NCBI RefSeq assembly: GCF_000378105.1
Contig: NZ_KB899248.1
Span: 234,374 to 298,373 of the forward strand
From: Rubritalea marina DSM 17716
GTDB lineage: Bacteria > Verrucomicrobiota > Verrucomicrobiia > Verrucomicrobiales > Akkermansiaceae
Direction of reading: 5' to 3'
Length of the DNA stretch: 64,000 nt
Shown one piece after another: positions 37,217 through 47,255 of the stretch (the stretch's first letter is position 1; each line of letters begins with the position of its first letter). The notes beneath the pieces are model-generated. The model worked only from the letters and a program-made list of their open reading frames with translations. It did no database searches and was not told where the DNA came from. The position numbers and the translations under genes are program-made.

Positions 37217-39739
37217 TTATTCGGCTGCTTCTGGGGTGACGACGACGATGGTGGCTTGTTGCTGGCCGAAGTATTTGTGAGCGGCTGCTTTGATTTGTTC
37301 GGTGGTGACGGCTTTGATGTGTTCACCTGCTTGGCGGTGGCGCGTGGGGCTGAAGCCGATGACAGTATCGACGGCGCAGAGTTTGGCCATGGCGGCGTTG
37401 GATTGATTGGCTAGGGACTGGCTGGCGAGCCAGGAGTTTTTGACGGAGTCGAGCGTTTCTGGGTCCATGCCGTGGCTGGCGATCTGGTCGATGGCTTTGA
37501 GGAGCTCGGTCTGTGCGAGCTCGAGTTGCTCTGGTGAGGTGCCGAGGTAGAAGCCGAAGAAGCCGGTGTTGTGGCCGTGGAACTGGGTGGCGCTGCAGTA
37601 GTAGGCGAGGCCGAGCTCTTCGCGGATCTTGGTGAAGAGTGGGCCTGCCATGTCGGAGCACCAGCTGTGGAGGAGGTCGAGGGCGAAGATATCGTCGCTA
37701 TGGACTGAGGCGCCTGGGTAGCCGACGGTGAGGACCGCTTGTTGCTTGTCGAGGTGCAGGGTGTTGTTGCTAGGTTCTGCTAGCGTTTGTTGGGGTGCAT
37801 CGATCTTCGCGCCCTCGCGGATCTGGCTGAGGTGTTTCTCGGCGATGGCGATGGTGGCAGGGATGTCGATGTCGCCGAAGATGGCGATTTGGGTGTTGTG
37901 CGCGGTGTAGTAGAGTGCGTGGTGCGCGGTGAGGGCGAGGCGGTCGATCTTGGCGAGTGATTCCTCGCTGCCGAGTTGGTTGATGCCGTAGCCGTGGCTG
38001 CCGAACATGTTGGAGCGCAGGGTCTTGAAGGCGAGTGAGGCTGGGTCTTCGTTTTGTTCTTGGAGGGAGCTGAGGAGGGATTGTTTTTCGAAGTCGATGT
38101 GTTCTTGGTGGAAGACTGGATTGGCGTAGCAATCGGCGAAGATTTCGAGGACTTTGTCGAGGTCTGAGCTGAGGCAGCTGGCGGCGAGGGCTCCGGTGTT
38201 GTTGCCGGCTCCGGCGCCGATCTTGGCGCCGAGTTCCTCGGTCTGGGTGGCGATTTCTGCGCCTGTGCGCGAGGTGGTGCCCTTGCTGAGGAGGCAGGAA
38301 AGGAGGGTGCTGATGCCAGCGCTTTCGGGGGTCTCGACGCTGAGGCCTGAGAGGTTGGCCGCCTGGATCGACACCATGGGGATGCGGGAGTCGGCGCAGA
38401 GGTGCAGCTGCAGGCCGTTGCTGAGGGTGTGGCTGACGATTTCTTTGTCTTGGGACTGGGTGCTGCTCTGGGCCTGGGCTTCTACTGAGTCGAGGGGGTC
38501 GAGCGAGGTCTCGGTGAGGGTGGTGTCGCTGAGGAGGTAGTGCTCGCAGACGCGGCGGATGTCGGCCTCAGTGACCTTGTCGACGGCGCTGATGAAGTCT
38601 TTGGTGAAGTTGAGCGAGCGCGCTTCGTGCCAGTTGCTGGCGAGGTCGCTGGCACGGCCGGAGGCGGTGGTGAGTGTTTTGAACTGGGCGACCATGCAGT
38701 TGCGCTTGGCCTTGGCGAGTTCGGTGTCGAGCTGTGAGGCTAACAATTGTTGGATCTCTTGCTTGATGGCGGCTGTTAGTTCGTCACGTTGTTGGTGTGG
38801 GACTTCTGCTGAGACGCTGAAGAGGCCGACTGGCTGGTGGGTGATCCAAGCCCAGCAGGAGATTTCCTGGCAGAGGCCGCGTTGCTCGCGGAGGTTCTGA
38901 TAGAGGCGGGATGATCTGCCGCCGCCGAGGATGGTGGAGAGGAGCTCGAGCGCGGCGGCGTCTGGGTGGCTGAGGCCGGGGGTCTGCCAGGCGAGTGTGA
39001 GCTTGGAGACGGGCACGGCGAAGGTGTCGCGCTGGGTGCGCTTGCCCAGCTGTGGGGCTTCGTGGTCGACTTGGACCTGCTGGGTGAAGCTGCGTGGGAT
39101 GCTGCCGACGAGGGACTCGAGCTCTGCGAGGATGGCTTGTTTGTCAAAGTCACCAGCGATGGAGAGGAAGGTGTTGTCGGTGGTGTAGCGCGCCTTGTGG
39201 TAGGCTACCATGTCGGCGTGGGTGATTTGGTTGAAGAGTTCGAGGTGGCCGATGACCGGCTGGGCGCGTCCGTCGCTGGCGAGTGCGGTGGCGAAGAGCT
39301 GGCGCGAGGCGCGGCCGTCTGGGTTGTCTAGACCCATGTCGATTTCGCGGCGGATGACGTCTTTTTCTTTTTCAAATTCCTCGATTGGGAAGCTTGGTTT
39401 GAAGACCATTTCGGTGACAGCTTTGAGGAAGGTGTTGGCGGATTCCTTGGGGCCGTCGATGTAGTAGACGGTGCGGTCGAAGGTGGTGTAGGCATTCCAC
39501 TGGCCGCCAGCTGCCTGGACGGTTTGTGAGAGTGATTCGCTGGTGAAGGATTCGGTGCCTTTGAAGACCATGTGTTCTAGCAGGTGTGAGATGCCTGCGC
39601 CCATCCATTGGCCTTCGTGAATGCTGCCGGTGTTGACCCATACCTGGGTGGAGATGACGGGGGCGGCGGGGTCGGAGTCGAGGATGATGGTGAGTCCGTT
39701 GGAGAGGGTGTGGATGGTGGCCTTGGTATCTGGGAACAT
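37217..39739 (-). CDS. M16-family zinc metallopeptidase (two fused halves)
   Basis: An 840-residue inverzincin. The first half (about 1-420) is catalytic with the inverted zinc motif HLLEH (His52, Glu55, His56) and a downstream Glu in the KEKDVIRREIDM helix. The second half (about 435-840) repeats the fold without the zinc ligands, as in PqqL and related peptidases. No signal peptide is visible, so it is probably cytoplasmic and degrades peptides. It stands back to back with the peptide ABC importer operon, which fits a role in peptide use, but this is only proximity. Confidence 0.9.
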   Translation of the reverse strand: MFPDTKATIHTLSNGLTIILDSDPAAPVISTQVWVNTGSIHEGQWMGAGISHLLEHMVFKGTESFTSESLSQTVQAAGGQWNAYTTFDRTVYYIDGPKESANTFLKAVTEMVFKPSFPIEEFEKEKDVIRREIDMGLDNPDGRASRQLFATALASDGRAQPVIGHLELFNQITHADMVAYHKARYTTDNTFLSIAGDFDKQAILAELESLVGSIPRSFTQQVQVDHEAPQLGKRTQRDTFAVPVSKLTLAWQTPGLSHPDAAALELLSTILGGGRSSRLYQNLREQRGLCQEISCWAWITHQPVGLFSVSAEVPHQQRDELTAAIKQEIQQLLASQLDTELAKAKRNCMVAQFKTLTTASGRASDLASNWHEARSLNFTKDFISAVDKVTEADIRRVCEHYLLSDTTLTETSLDPLDSVEAQAQSSTQSQDKEIVSHTLSNGLQLHLCADSRIPMVSIQAANLSGLSVETPESAGISTLLSCLLSKGTTSRTGAEIATQTEELGAKIGAGAGNNTGALAASCLSSDLDKVLEIFADCYANPVFHQEHIDFEKQSLLSSLQEQNEDPASLAFKTLRSNMFGSHGYGINQLGSEESLAKIDRLALTAHHALYYTAHNTQIAIFGDIDIPATIAIAEKHLSQIREGAKIDAPQQTLAEPSNNTLHLDKQQAVLTVGYPGASVHSDDIFALDLLHSWCSDMAGPLFTKIREELGLAYYCSATQFHGHNTGFFGFYLGTSPEQLELAQTELLKAIDQIASHGMDPETLDSVKNSWLASQSLANQSNAAMAKLCAVDTVIGFSPTRHRQAGEHIKAVTTEQIKAAAHKYFGQQQATIVVVTPEAAE

Positions 39740-39931
39740 GGTGAGATGGTAGATGTGGAAATGAGAAGTGATTGGTTTTTGCAGCTTTGAGGGGAGATGG
39801 GAAGGGTGAATGTCGGCTACTGAAGAAAATCTTCATGGGGATCTTGATTTATGGAATGTGCTGACTTACTCCTTAGTGAGCTCTTGGTATTCCTGCTCGT
39901 TTTTCGGGGGTGGCTCGGAGTGGATCGATTT

Positions 39932-41284
39932 ATGCAAGCTTACTTCATTCGACGTTTTTTACTGATGTTTCCTACCTTGTTAGGGATCACGGTGATGGTG
40001 TTTACAGTGACGCGTTTTGTGCCTGGTGGCCCGATGGATCGGGCGCTGCAGGAGATGTCTGCGGCGGCTGAGGGCTCGAGTGCCTCGCAGGACAATAAGG
40101 GCAGTGGCTCGCTGAATGAGGAGCAGATTGAGGCGCTGGAGGAGCAGTACAACTGGGACCAGCCGATTCCGGTGGCCTACCTGCAGTGGCTCGGGCTGAT
40201 GCCGCAGGAGACGCTGAAGGTGAAGCGCGAGTTCGCTTCGGAGCCCAAGCAGACGCTGGCAGCGGGCGAAAGCGACCCGCATCAGACGACGAAGCTTGTG
40301 TTGTTAGGTTCTGGTAGAGAGGTGGAAGTGAGCCGTGATGGAGGCGTTGTGCGGCATGCGGTCTATGTGGATAGTGGCGAGCCGATCACGGATGACGGCT
40401 GGGTGGCGCGGATAGAATCGCCGGCTGACCGAGGCGAGCGCAAGGCGCGGCGTGCTGGCAGGGAGGCGACTGAGGCGGATGCGCAGGGGTATCGCTACCG
40501 AGCCTTGGTGTATCGCGAGGAATTTTCTGGGATTGTGCAGGGTGATTTGGGGCGCTCTGATCGCTACGGTGATCGGGTGATTGATATGGTGATCGAGCGG
40601 GTGCCGATCGCCTTGTATTTTGGTGTGTTATCGACGCTGATTATTTACGGGGTGTGTATCCCACTGGGGGTGGCGAAGGCGATTGGGCATCGATCATTCT
40701 TTGATAATGTGTCATCGATTGTGATTTTCATTGGTTATTCGATCCCTGGGTTTGCTTTGGGGGCGGTGTTGTTGGTGTATTTGGGTGCGCGGATGGAGTT
40801 GTTCCCGCTATCGGGGCTGACGAGTCCTGAGTTTGCTGAGTTGAGTTTTTGGGGGCAGGTGAAGGACCTGGCCTGGCACACGGTATTGCCATTGCTGTGT
40901 TATGTGATCAGTGGCTTTGCGATGCTGACAATGATGATGAAGAACAACCTGATGGACAATCTATCGGCGGACTATGTGCGTACGGCGATGGCGAAGGGTG
41001 TGAGCTTTCAGCGCGCGGTGCTGGGGCATGCGTTTCGCAATTCCTTCATCCCGATCGCGACCTCGCTGGGGAGCTTGATCACCTTGTTTGTGGGTGGGAG
41101 CATGCTGGTGGAGAAGGTGTTTGATATTCAGGGCTTTGGCATGTTGCAGTTTCAGGCGATCGCGGATAAAGATTACAACGTGATATTGGGCACCCTAACG
41201 ATTAGCGCGTTTTTGATGCTGTTGGGGAATATTTTATCAGACATCATTGTGGCGATGGTGGATCCGAGGATTAAATTTACGTAG
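39932..41284 (+). CDS. yejB: peptide ABC transporter permease (YejB-like)
   Basis: One of two inner-membrane permeases of a dipeptide/oligopeptide importer. The first transmembrane helix (RRFLLMFPTLLGITVMVFTVTRFVPGGPMDRA) is typical of OppB/YejB. The core BPD domain has five more helices and the EAA-like loop DYVRTAMAKGVSFQRAVLGHAFRNSFIPIAT. Between helix 1 and helix 2 is a long, charged extracytoplasmic insertion (about 55-225) that includes strand-rich sequence with no family I know. I chose the ATG at MQAYFIRRF; the 27 upstream codons look unrelated. The next permease starts 7 bases after its stop. Confidence 0.9.
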   Translation: MQAYFIRRFLLMFPTLLGITVMVFTVTRFVPGGPMDRALQEMSAAAEGSSASQDNKGSGSLNEEQIEALEEQYNWDQPIPVAYLQWLGLMPQETLKVKREFASEPKQTLAAGESDPHQTTKLVLLGSGREVEVSRDGGVVRHAVYVDSGEPITDDGWVARIESPADRGERKARRAGREATEADAQGYRYRALVYREEFSGIVQGDLGRSDRYGDRVIDMVIERVPIALYFGVLSTLIIYGVCIPLGVAKAIGHRSFFDNVSSIVIFIGYSIPGFALGAVLLVYLGARMELFPLSGLTSPEFAELSFWGQVKDLAWHTVLPLLCYVISGFAMLTMMMKNNLMDNLSADYVRTAMAKGVSFQRAVLGHAFRNSFIPIATSLGSLITLFVGGSMLVEKVFDIQGFGMLQFQAIADKDYNVILGTLTISAFLMLLGNILSDIIVAMVDPRIKFT

Positions 41285-41291
41285 GCGAGGG

Positions 41292-42887
41292 ATGTTGAGG
41301 CAATTTGGAATAGCGGCTTTGGCTGCGTCGGTGATTGGCAGTGTGGGGGAGATGCTTGCGCTGCAGCTGCCGACCCTGCGTTGGCCGTTCAACACGGCGC
41401 GCGAGATGCCCATGCTTTCTGCTGAGGCGCCGGGGCTGCCTGACTTTTTGTTGGTGGACGGGCATTTTCTGTGGTTTGGCTGGGTGTTTTACGTGGTGTT
41501 GGCGGTGTTGGGTTTGTGTTTGATGCGCCGCTATCCAGCGGGCGCAGTGATGCCTCCGCTGACGCAGCGACGCTGGGAGCGATTTAGGTCGGTGCGTCGT
41601 GGCTATTGGTCATTGATTGTGTTGCTAGGGATCATGTTGATCGCGGGGCTGGATCAGGCGGTGGTGGGCAAGCGCCCTTTGGTGGCGCAGTACGAGGGAG
41701 CCTGGAGTTTTCCAGCCTTTGAACGGCGGATTTACACGGGTGCCGACTTTGGTGTGGAGGGCGATCGTGCGGCGGCTGAGGCTGACTACCGGGCGCTGCG
41801 AAAGCGTTTTGAAGGGAGCAACAACTGGCTCTTGATGCCGCTGGTGCCCTTCGATTCTACTGGGGATACGGTGACGCATAACATGGTGGATCTGGAGCTG
41901 CGCGATGGCAGGCTGATGGGGCCTCACGGGGGGCGTTACGATGGCTTGGCCTCGTTTGTGTACGCGGGGGATGCGAGCCGCGAGCATGTGCGCTTTCGCT
42001 ACCGCGACGGGCTACGACAAGGGGAGGCCGAGGGGCGTGACCCCGAGGGCAAGCGTTGTTTTTCCGGGAACTATGTGGATGGCGAGCTGGTGCGCTACGA
42101 ACTGGACTATGGGGATGCTGGGCTGGAGGCGTTCATGGCGCTGAGCGACCAACAATTTCGCAAGATTTACTACAACCCGGCGCCGCCCTTGGCAGCTGCG
42201 GGGCACTACCTAGGGACCAACTCGAGTGGCAATGACATTGTGGCGTACCTGTATGGTGGGCTGCAGGTGAATATCAAGGCGGTATTGATATACGTGCCGA
42301 TCGTCTATGTGATTGGGGTGACGGTTGGTTTGTTGATGGGGCTGTACGGCGGGAGTTTTGATTTGTTGGTGCAGCGATTGATCGAGGTGTTTTCGAACAT
42401 TCCCTTTCTGTTTGTGGTGATTATTTTCAGCAGCATGGTGCCGGTGAAAATGAAGGGGCTAGGCATTATTTTGTTCATCTTGGTGTTGTTTGGCTGGATG
42501 GGGATGACGAGTCTGATGCGCACGGCGGCGCTGAAGGAAAAAGCGCGTGATTATGTGGCGGCGGCGCGGGTGTCGGGGGCGTCGACATGGCGTGTGGTGT
42601 TCGTGCACATCCTGCCGAACACGGTATCGATCTTGGTGACCTTGATTCCGTTCAGTGTTTCGGGGATTGTGTTGTCACTGACCTCACTGGATTATTTAGG
42701 ATTTGGATTGCCCGAGAGTTATGCGACTTGGGGGCGCTTGTTGAATGACGGACTGACGAAGCTATCGTCGCCATGGATTGTGAGCTCGGCGTTCGTGACC
42801 TTGGTGCTGACTTTGGTGTTGGTGACCTTTGTCGGTGAGGCGGTGCGTGAAGCCTATGACCCTAAGAAATTTACCTTGTACAAATGA
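41292..42887 (+). CDS. yejE: peptide ABC transporter permease (YejE-like)
   Basis: Second permease of the importer. It has two N-terminal hydrophobic helices, a third near residue 120, an extracytoplasmic insertion (about 135-300) and then the conserved BPD domain starting at HYLGTNSSGNDIVAYLYGG, the usual GTDxxGRD-like motif of OppC proteins. The EAA loop is KARDYVAAARVSGASTWRVVFVHILPN. As in its partner, the insertion is much larger than in E. coli. Start at MLRQFGIA, seven bases after the yejB stop; the stop overlaps the next start by four bases (ATGA). Confidence 0.9.
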   Translation: MLRQFGIAALAASVIGSVGEMLALQLPTLRWPFNTAREMPMLSAEAPGLPDFLLVDGHFLWFGWVFYVVLAVLGLCLMRRYPAGAVMPPLTQRRWERFRSVRRGYWSLIVLLGIMLIAGLDQAVVGKRPLVAQYEGAWSFPAFERRIYTGADFGVEGDRAAAEADYRALRKRFEGSNNWLLMPLVPFDSTGDTVTHNMVDLELRDGRLMGPHGGRYDGLASFVYAGDASREHVRFRYRDGLRQGEAEGRDPEGKRCFSGNYVDGELVRYELDYGDAGLEAFMALSDQQFRKIYYNPAPPLAAAGHYLGTNSSGNDIVAYLYGGLQVNIKAVLIYVPIVYVIGVTVGLLMGLYGGSFDLLVQRLIEVFSNIPFLFVVIIFSSMVPVKMKGLGIILFILVLFGWMGMTSLMRTAALKEKARDYVAAARVSGASTWRVVFVHILPNTVSILVTLIPFSVSGIVLSLTSLDYLGFGLPESYATWGRLLNDGLTKLSSPWIVSSAFVTLVLTLVLVTFVGEAVREAYDPKKFTLYK

Positions 42888-45064
42888 TGAGAGCGATGAG
42901 CAATGCGATGGATGGTGTCACTGCACGGCTGCGAGGCTGGTGCTCACGCGTCGTGCTCGTGCTGGTGGCGCTGGGCTCGGTGGCATTGGTCGGGTGTCAG
43001 CGGGATGAGGCGGATGCATCCGCTTACACGCTCGGCTTTGAGGACTGGATGCCACGCTACAATCAATACATTGAAGAATGGCTGGTGGAGCAGGTGACGC
43101 AGTCAGAGCAACGCAAGCAAGCGCTGCAACAGGAACTGAACGACGCCAGCGATGACGCGGTGCAGACTAGGCTGCAGGGCGAGCTTGAGTCGGTGGAGCG
43201 CGAGCTGGCGAAACTTGAGTTTCGCCAGGAGATTGGTGAATACTTCTCGGTGAAGTCTGAGGCTGATCTGCCGCAGGGGCTGGACTGGCAAGATGGCAAG
43301 GGGGTGCCCGAGATGGGGGATCCGCGGGCGATCAAAGGTGGCACGCTGAACCGTGACATCCGCAGTTTTCCGGCGACGGTGCGACGCTTTGGCAAGAATG
43401 CGAACCATTCATTTCGCGGCGAGCTCTACGACAACATTGGCATGGGGCTGGTTGGGCGTCACCCGATCACCGAAGAGTTTTTTGGTATCTTGGCGGAGTC
43501 CTGGGCGATCTCTGAGGACGGGCGCACGGTGTACTACAAGCTGCGCAAGGAAGCGACCTACTCTGACGGTGTGCCGGTGGTGGCTCGCGATTACCTGGTG
43601 TTTTCCTACCTGCGTCTATCGGACAATGTGAAGGCGCCTTTCTTTAAGAGCTACCTGCGCGAGCAATATGCAAATTTCACAAGCTACGGGGATCACGCCT
43701 TGTCGGTGACCTTGCCTGAGGCGAAGCCGTTGATGCCTTTGTTTGCCTCGGTGTCGCCGGCGCCTTCGCATTTCTACCAGGAATACGGTCCAGACTTTGT
43801 GCAGCGCTATCAATGGCGGGTGGAGCCTACGACGGGCGCTTACACGGTGCGCGAGGGTGACATTCAAAAGGGACGTTCGATCAAGCTGAGCCGGGTGAAG
43901 GACTGGTGGGCGAAGGATCTCCCGCAGCTGAAGTATGGCTACAACGTCGATTACATCATCTATCATGTGATTCAGGATGACTCCAAATCCTTTGAGTTGT
44001 TTCGAGTCGGGAAGTTGGATTACTACCCGGTTTCGCAGCCTGAGCTGTGGTATGAGAAGACTGAGATTGAGCCGGTATTTCAGGGGTACATCGAGAAGGC
44101 GACGTTTTATAACATCTACCCGCGCGTGCCTCGGGGGTTCTACCTGAATGTGATCAAGGCGCCACTGGACGACCTGGATGTGCGTGTTGGCTTTGCCTAT
44201 GCGATGCATGTGCAGAAGGTGATCGATGCCTTGTTTCGCGGGGATTACGATCGACTGGAGAGCTTTAGCGAAGGGTATGGGAGCTTTACCAATGACGCGA
44301 TCCGAGCGCGTAGGTTTTCGATCGGCAAGGCGCGCGAGCACTTTGCGCAGGCGGGCTACACCACGGCGGGGAGCGATGGCATTCTGCGCAATGCGGCGGG
44401 TGAGCGGCTGGAGATTGAGGTGACATTCCCGAATGTGGCATTCTTGCCCAAGATGATGGCGATCTTTAGAGAAGAGGCGCACAAGTGTGGCTTGGATTTG
44501 GTCTTGGATGGTCAGGAGGCCACGCTGTCGTACAAGAAGACGATGGAGAAGCTGCATATGGTGAACTTTGGTGGTTGGGGGGTGACCCCGCCCTTCCCGC
44601 GCTACCACCAATTTTTTCACTCGAGCAATGCCTTTGGTGACGATGGTAAGCCACGGGCGCAGACGAATAATTTGAATAGCTATGCAGACCCACGCATGGA
44701 TCATGTGAGCATGACGGTGCGCAATGCCCGCACGGAGGATGAGCTGCGTGAGGCCGCGCTAGAGGCGCAGCAGATTGTGCACGACGAGGTCTTGTTTGTG
44801 CCGACCTATGTGAGCCCCTACCGTCGCGTCGCCTACTGGCGATGGCTGCAGTGGCCGAACTCCGAGTGGATGGAATTTGCAGACCCGAAGACCTATGACC
44901 CGCTGGAGTCGTACTATTATTGGATCGACGACTCGGTGAAACAAGAGACGCTGAAGGCGAAGCGCACGGGGCAGGTGTTCCCTGAGCAAATCCATGTCTT
45001 TGATCGCTACCGCAATGGGATTGTGCGCGATGAAGCTGCTAGAGAGGAAGGTGCCGATGAGTGA
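42884..45064 (+). CDS. yejA: peptide-binding lipoprotein of ABC importer (SBP family 5)
   Basis: A periplasmic solute-binding protein anchored as a lipoprotein: the hydrophobic segment 22-36 ends in LVGC with Cys38. A coiled-coil-rich segment (about 60-135; SEQRKQALQQELNDASDDA) comes before the substrate-binding domain. Family 5 features include GGTLNRDIRSFPATVRRFG, LAESWAISEDGRTVYYKLRKEATYSDGVPV and LDDLDVRVGFAYAMHVQKVIDALF. The binding specificity is probably oligopeptides. The coiled-coil part is unusual. The protein ends near the start of the first ATPase, with an eight-base overlap. Confidence 0.9.
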   Translation: MMRAMSNAMDGVTARLRGWCSRVVLVLVALGSVALVGCQRDEADASAYTLGFEDWMPRYNQYIEEWLVEQVTQSEQRKQALQQELNDASDDAVQTRLQGELESVERELAKLEFRQEIGEYFSVKSEADLPQGLDWQDGKGVPEMGDPRAIKGGTLNRDIRSFPATVRRFGKNANHSFRGELYDNIGMGLVGRHPITEEFFGILAESWAISEDGRTVYYKLRKEATYSDGVPVVARDYLVFSYLRLSDNVKAPFFKSYLREQYANFTSYGDHALSVTLPEAKPLMPLFASVSPAPSHFYQEYGPDFVQRYQWRVEPTTGAYTVREGDIQKGRSIKLSRVKDWWAKDLPQLKYGYNVDYIIYHVIQDDSKSFELFRVGKLDYYPVSQPELWYEKTEIEPVFQGYIEKATFYNIYPRVPRGFYLNVIKAPLDDLDVRVGFAYAMHVQKVIDALFRGDYDRLESFSEGYGSFTNDAIRARRFSIGKAREHFAQAGYTTAGSDGILRNAAGERLEIEVTFPNVAFLPKMMAIFREEAHKCGLDLVLDGQEATLSYKKTMEKLHMVNFGGWGVTPPFPRYHQFFHSSNAFGDDGKPRAQTNNLNSYADPRMDHVSMTVRNARTEDELREAALEAQQIVHDEVLFVPTYVSPYRRVAYWRWLQWPNSEWMEFADPKTYDPLESYYYWIDDSVKQETLKAKRTGQVFPEQIHVFDRYRNGIVRDEAAREEGADE

Positions 45065-46052
45065 TTTGAACAAGGACGCGATCCTGGAAGTGCGGGATTT
45101 GGCGGTGGAATTTGAGAGCCCCCAGGGATGGGTGCGTGCGGTGGATGGCGTGAGCCTGAGTGTGGCACCTGGCAAGACACTTGGAATCGTGGGCGAATCC
45201 GGCTGTGGCAAGTCGGTGACGGCGATGTCGGTGGTGGATCTTCTACCCAAGCCGATGGGCCGCGTGGCCCAGGGCGAGGTGGTGTTCAAGGGGCGCGACC
45301 TACGCGGCCTGAGCAATAAAGAACTCTACAAGGTGCGCGGTGCGGAGGTGAGCTACATTTTCCAAGAGCCAATGACCGCGCTGAACCCGGTGCACAAAAT
45401 CGGTAAGCAAATTTCTGAGGTGCTCCTACTACACACCAAGATGACCAAGGCGGAGGCCTGGGACGCTTCGGTTGAGATGTTAGGATCTGTTGGGATTCCC
45501 GCACCTGAGCAACGTGCCAATGAATACCCGCACCAATTGTCAGGTGGGATGCGGCAGCGTGTGGTGATCGCGATGGCGTTGGTTGCCCAGCCGGATTTGT
45601 TGATTGCGGATGAGCCGACGACCGCATTGGACGTGACGGTGCAGGCGGAGATTCTGGATTTGATCAAGTCCTTGCAGGCTGAGCACGGGATGGCGGTGAT
45701 CATGATCACCCACGATCTAGGGGTGATTGCCGAGACCTGTGATGAGGTGGTGGTGATGTATGCGGGGCGCGTGGTGGAACGTGGCGCGGTGCGCGATCTA
45801 TTTAAGGAGCCTAGACATGCCTACACCAAGGCTTTGCTGGCATCGATTCCGAGTTTGGACCATCCAGGGAAGTCGGTGCTGCCAACGATCCCCGGGACCG
45901 TGGCGGCGATTGATGATTTTGTGAGTGGTTGTCGATTCTGTCAGCGACTCGGCCGTGAGAACCAGAGCCCTGAGCGTCCTCCGATGGTGGAGCTAAGTGC
46001 TGGGCACTGGGTTGAGGATTGTCCACAGTGCCACGAGAAGGGAAGTGAGTGA
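45057..46052 (+). CDS. oppD: peptide ABC transporter ATPase (OppD-like)
   Basis: ATP-binding subunit with Walker [12 protein letters not shown] signature LSGGMRQR, Walker [13 protein letters not shown] and the H-loop ITHDLG. The C-terminal oligopeptide/dipeptide extension has four Cys-containing positions (GCRFCQRLG...DCPQCHE), a likely Fe-S or zinc site as in other OppD/DppD proteins. I chose the ATG at MSDLNKD, which overlaps the binding-protein stop by eight bases. Confidence 0.92.
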   Translation: MSDLNKDAILEVRDLAVEFESPQGWVRAVDGVSLSVAPGKTLGIVGESGCGKSVTAMSVVDLLPKPMGRVAQGEVVFKGRDLRGLSNKELYKVRGAEVSYIFQEPMTALNPVHKIGKQISEVLLLHTKMTKAEAWDASVEMLGSVGIPAPEQRANEYPHQLSGGMRQRVVIAMALVAQPDLLIADEPTTALDVTVQAEILDLIKSLQAEHGMAVIMITHDLGVIAETCDEVVVMYAGRVVERGAVRDLFKEPRHAYTKALLASIPSLDHPGKSVLPTIPGTVAAIDDFVSGCRFCQRLGRENQSPERPPMVELSAGHWVEDCPQCHEKGSE

Positions 46053-46054
46053 CC

Positions 46055-47062
46055 ATGTCTAAATTGCTAGAAGTTGAGAATTTGAAGATGCACTTTCCCG
46101 TGAAGGGTGGGGTGCTGATGCGCCAGCGCGGGCTGGTGAAGGCGGTGGATGGCGTGAGCTTCTTCATCCGTCCCGGCGAGACCTTGGGCTTGGTGGGGGA
46201 ATCAGGCTGCGGCAAGAGCACGCTGGGTAAAGCGATTGTGAGGCTCTACGACCCGAGCGCTGGCAAGGTGGTGTTTGACGGGCAGGATATTACCAAGTTG
46301 GGGCAAGGTTCGCTGCGGCCGCTGCGCCAGGGATTTCAGATGATGTTTCAGGATCCTGCAGAGTCGCTGAACTCGCGTTTTTCGGTAGCTCAGGTGATTC
46401 GTGAGCCATTAGATATTCAGAAGCTGGGTTCGGTGGCGGATCGCGATGCTAAGGTGCGCGAGCTGGTAGAAGCGGTGGGGCTGCCAGCGTCATCGGTGGA
46501 TAAGTACCCGAGCGAGCTCTCTGGCGGGCAACGCCAACGTGTGGGCGTGGCGCGTGCGATTGCGCTGAACCCACGCTTGATCGTGTTGGACGAGCCGGTG
46601 TCGGCATTGGATGTCTCGGTGCAGAGCCAGGTGCTCAACCTGCTAGTCGAGCTTCAGGAAAAGTTAGATCTAGCGTATCTCTTCATTGCGCACGATTTGG
46701 CGGTGGTGAAGCATATCTCGGACCGTGTGGCCGTGATGTATTTGGGTAAGATTGTGGAGGTCGCAAGTTCTGAGGAAATTTACAAGAATCCGAAGCATGC
46801 GTACACCAAGGCCTTGCTCTCGGCGATTCCTCAGACGGACCCTGAGCGCCAAGGGCAGCGGATCAAGTTAGAGGGCGAGGTGCCATCGCCGATTGACCCG
46901 CCAGCGGGCTCGGCATTTGGTCACCGGATCAAGCATCCACGCTACGAGGAGACCATTGGCATGGATCTGGCCTTGGTGGAGATCGCACCCGACCATTGGG
47001 TGGCTGCGGATCCATGTTGTCTGAGTGAGGAGGATTGGGAGAAGGCCCAAGAATTGATGTAG
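46055..47062 (+). CDS. oppF: peptide ABC transporter ATPase (OppF-like)
   Basis: Second ATPase of the importer. Walker [13 protein letters not shown], signature [10 protein letters not shown], Walker [12 protein letters not shown] and H-loop [12 protein letters not shown] are all present. The C-terminal extension begins [19 protein letters not shown] and has the [14 protein letters not shown] segment where most OppF proteins keep a CxxC-type cluster, so that site looks lost. Start at MSKLLEVEN (ATG 46055) or GTG 46049. It ends the five-gene importer unit. Confidence 0.92.
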   Translation: MSKLLEVENLKMHFPVKGGVLMRQRGLVKAVDGVSFFIRPGETLGLVGESGCGKSTLGKAIVRLYDPSAGKVVFDGQDITKLGQGSLRPLRQGFQMMFQDPAESLNSRFSVAQVIREPLDIQKLGSVADRDAKVRELVEAVGLPASSVDKYPSELSGGQRQRVGVARAIALNPRLIVLDEPVSALDVSVQSQVLNLLVELQEKLDLAYLFIAHDLAVVKHISDRVAVMYLGKIVEVASSEEIYKNPKHAYTKALLSAIPQTDPERQGQRIKLEGEVPSPIDPPAGSAFGHRIKHPRYEETIGMDLALVEIAPDHWVAADPCCLSEEDWEKAQELM

Positions 47063-47082
47063 TCGTAGCACGATTACGTCGT

Positions 47083-47136
47083 CAGTGGCGATGGGCATAG
47101 CAGCCCCGTCAAAGAGGATCACATCGCCTTTGGCGA
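47083..47136. repeat. copy of dispersed GGCGAT...GAGGATC repeat
   Basis: GGCGATGGGCATAGCAGCCC followed by GTCAAAGAGGATCACATCGC; matches the element at 63494-63560. It lies in the gap between oppF and gcvT. Confidence 0.7.
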
Positions 47137-47219
47137 TGGTTGTGATTGCTGTCTTGTGATGTTGGCATGCGATCACTCGCTTTACCCATTAGCGTGCTGC
47201 GTCATCTGCTGTCTTCAGA

Positions 47220-47248
47220 TTGACATCTGCTGCGAGGGTACGCATATT
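47220..47248 (+). promoter_or_regulatory. predicted gcvT promoter with leaderless start
   Basis: TTGACA at 47220-47225, a 17-base spacer, then CATATT at 47243-47248. The expected transcription start falls at or next to the gcvT ATG (47256), which has no Shine-Dalgarno sequence. No glycine riboswitch is seen upstream. Confidence 0.6.
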
Positions 47249-47255
47249 CTGCTAT

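Noticed and set aside
43616..44704. 362-codon minus-strand frame inside the peptide-binding lipoprotein gene
   Set aside because: It is antisense to a well-supported family 5 binding protein and has the Arg/His-rich composition of a shadow frame.
47063..47255. Glycine riboswitch upstream of gcvT
   Set aside because: No tandem aptamer motifs are visible; the space is partly filled by a dispersed repeat and a promoter at the start codon.
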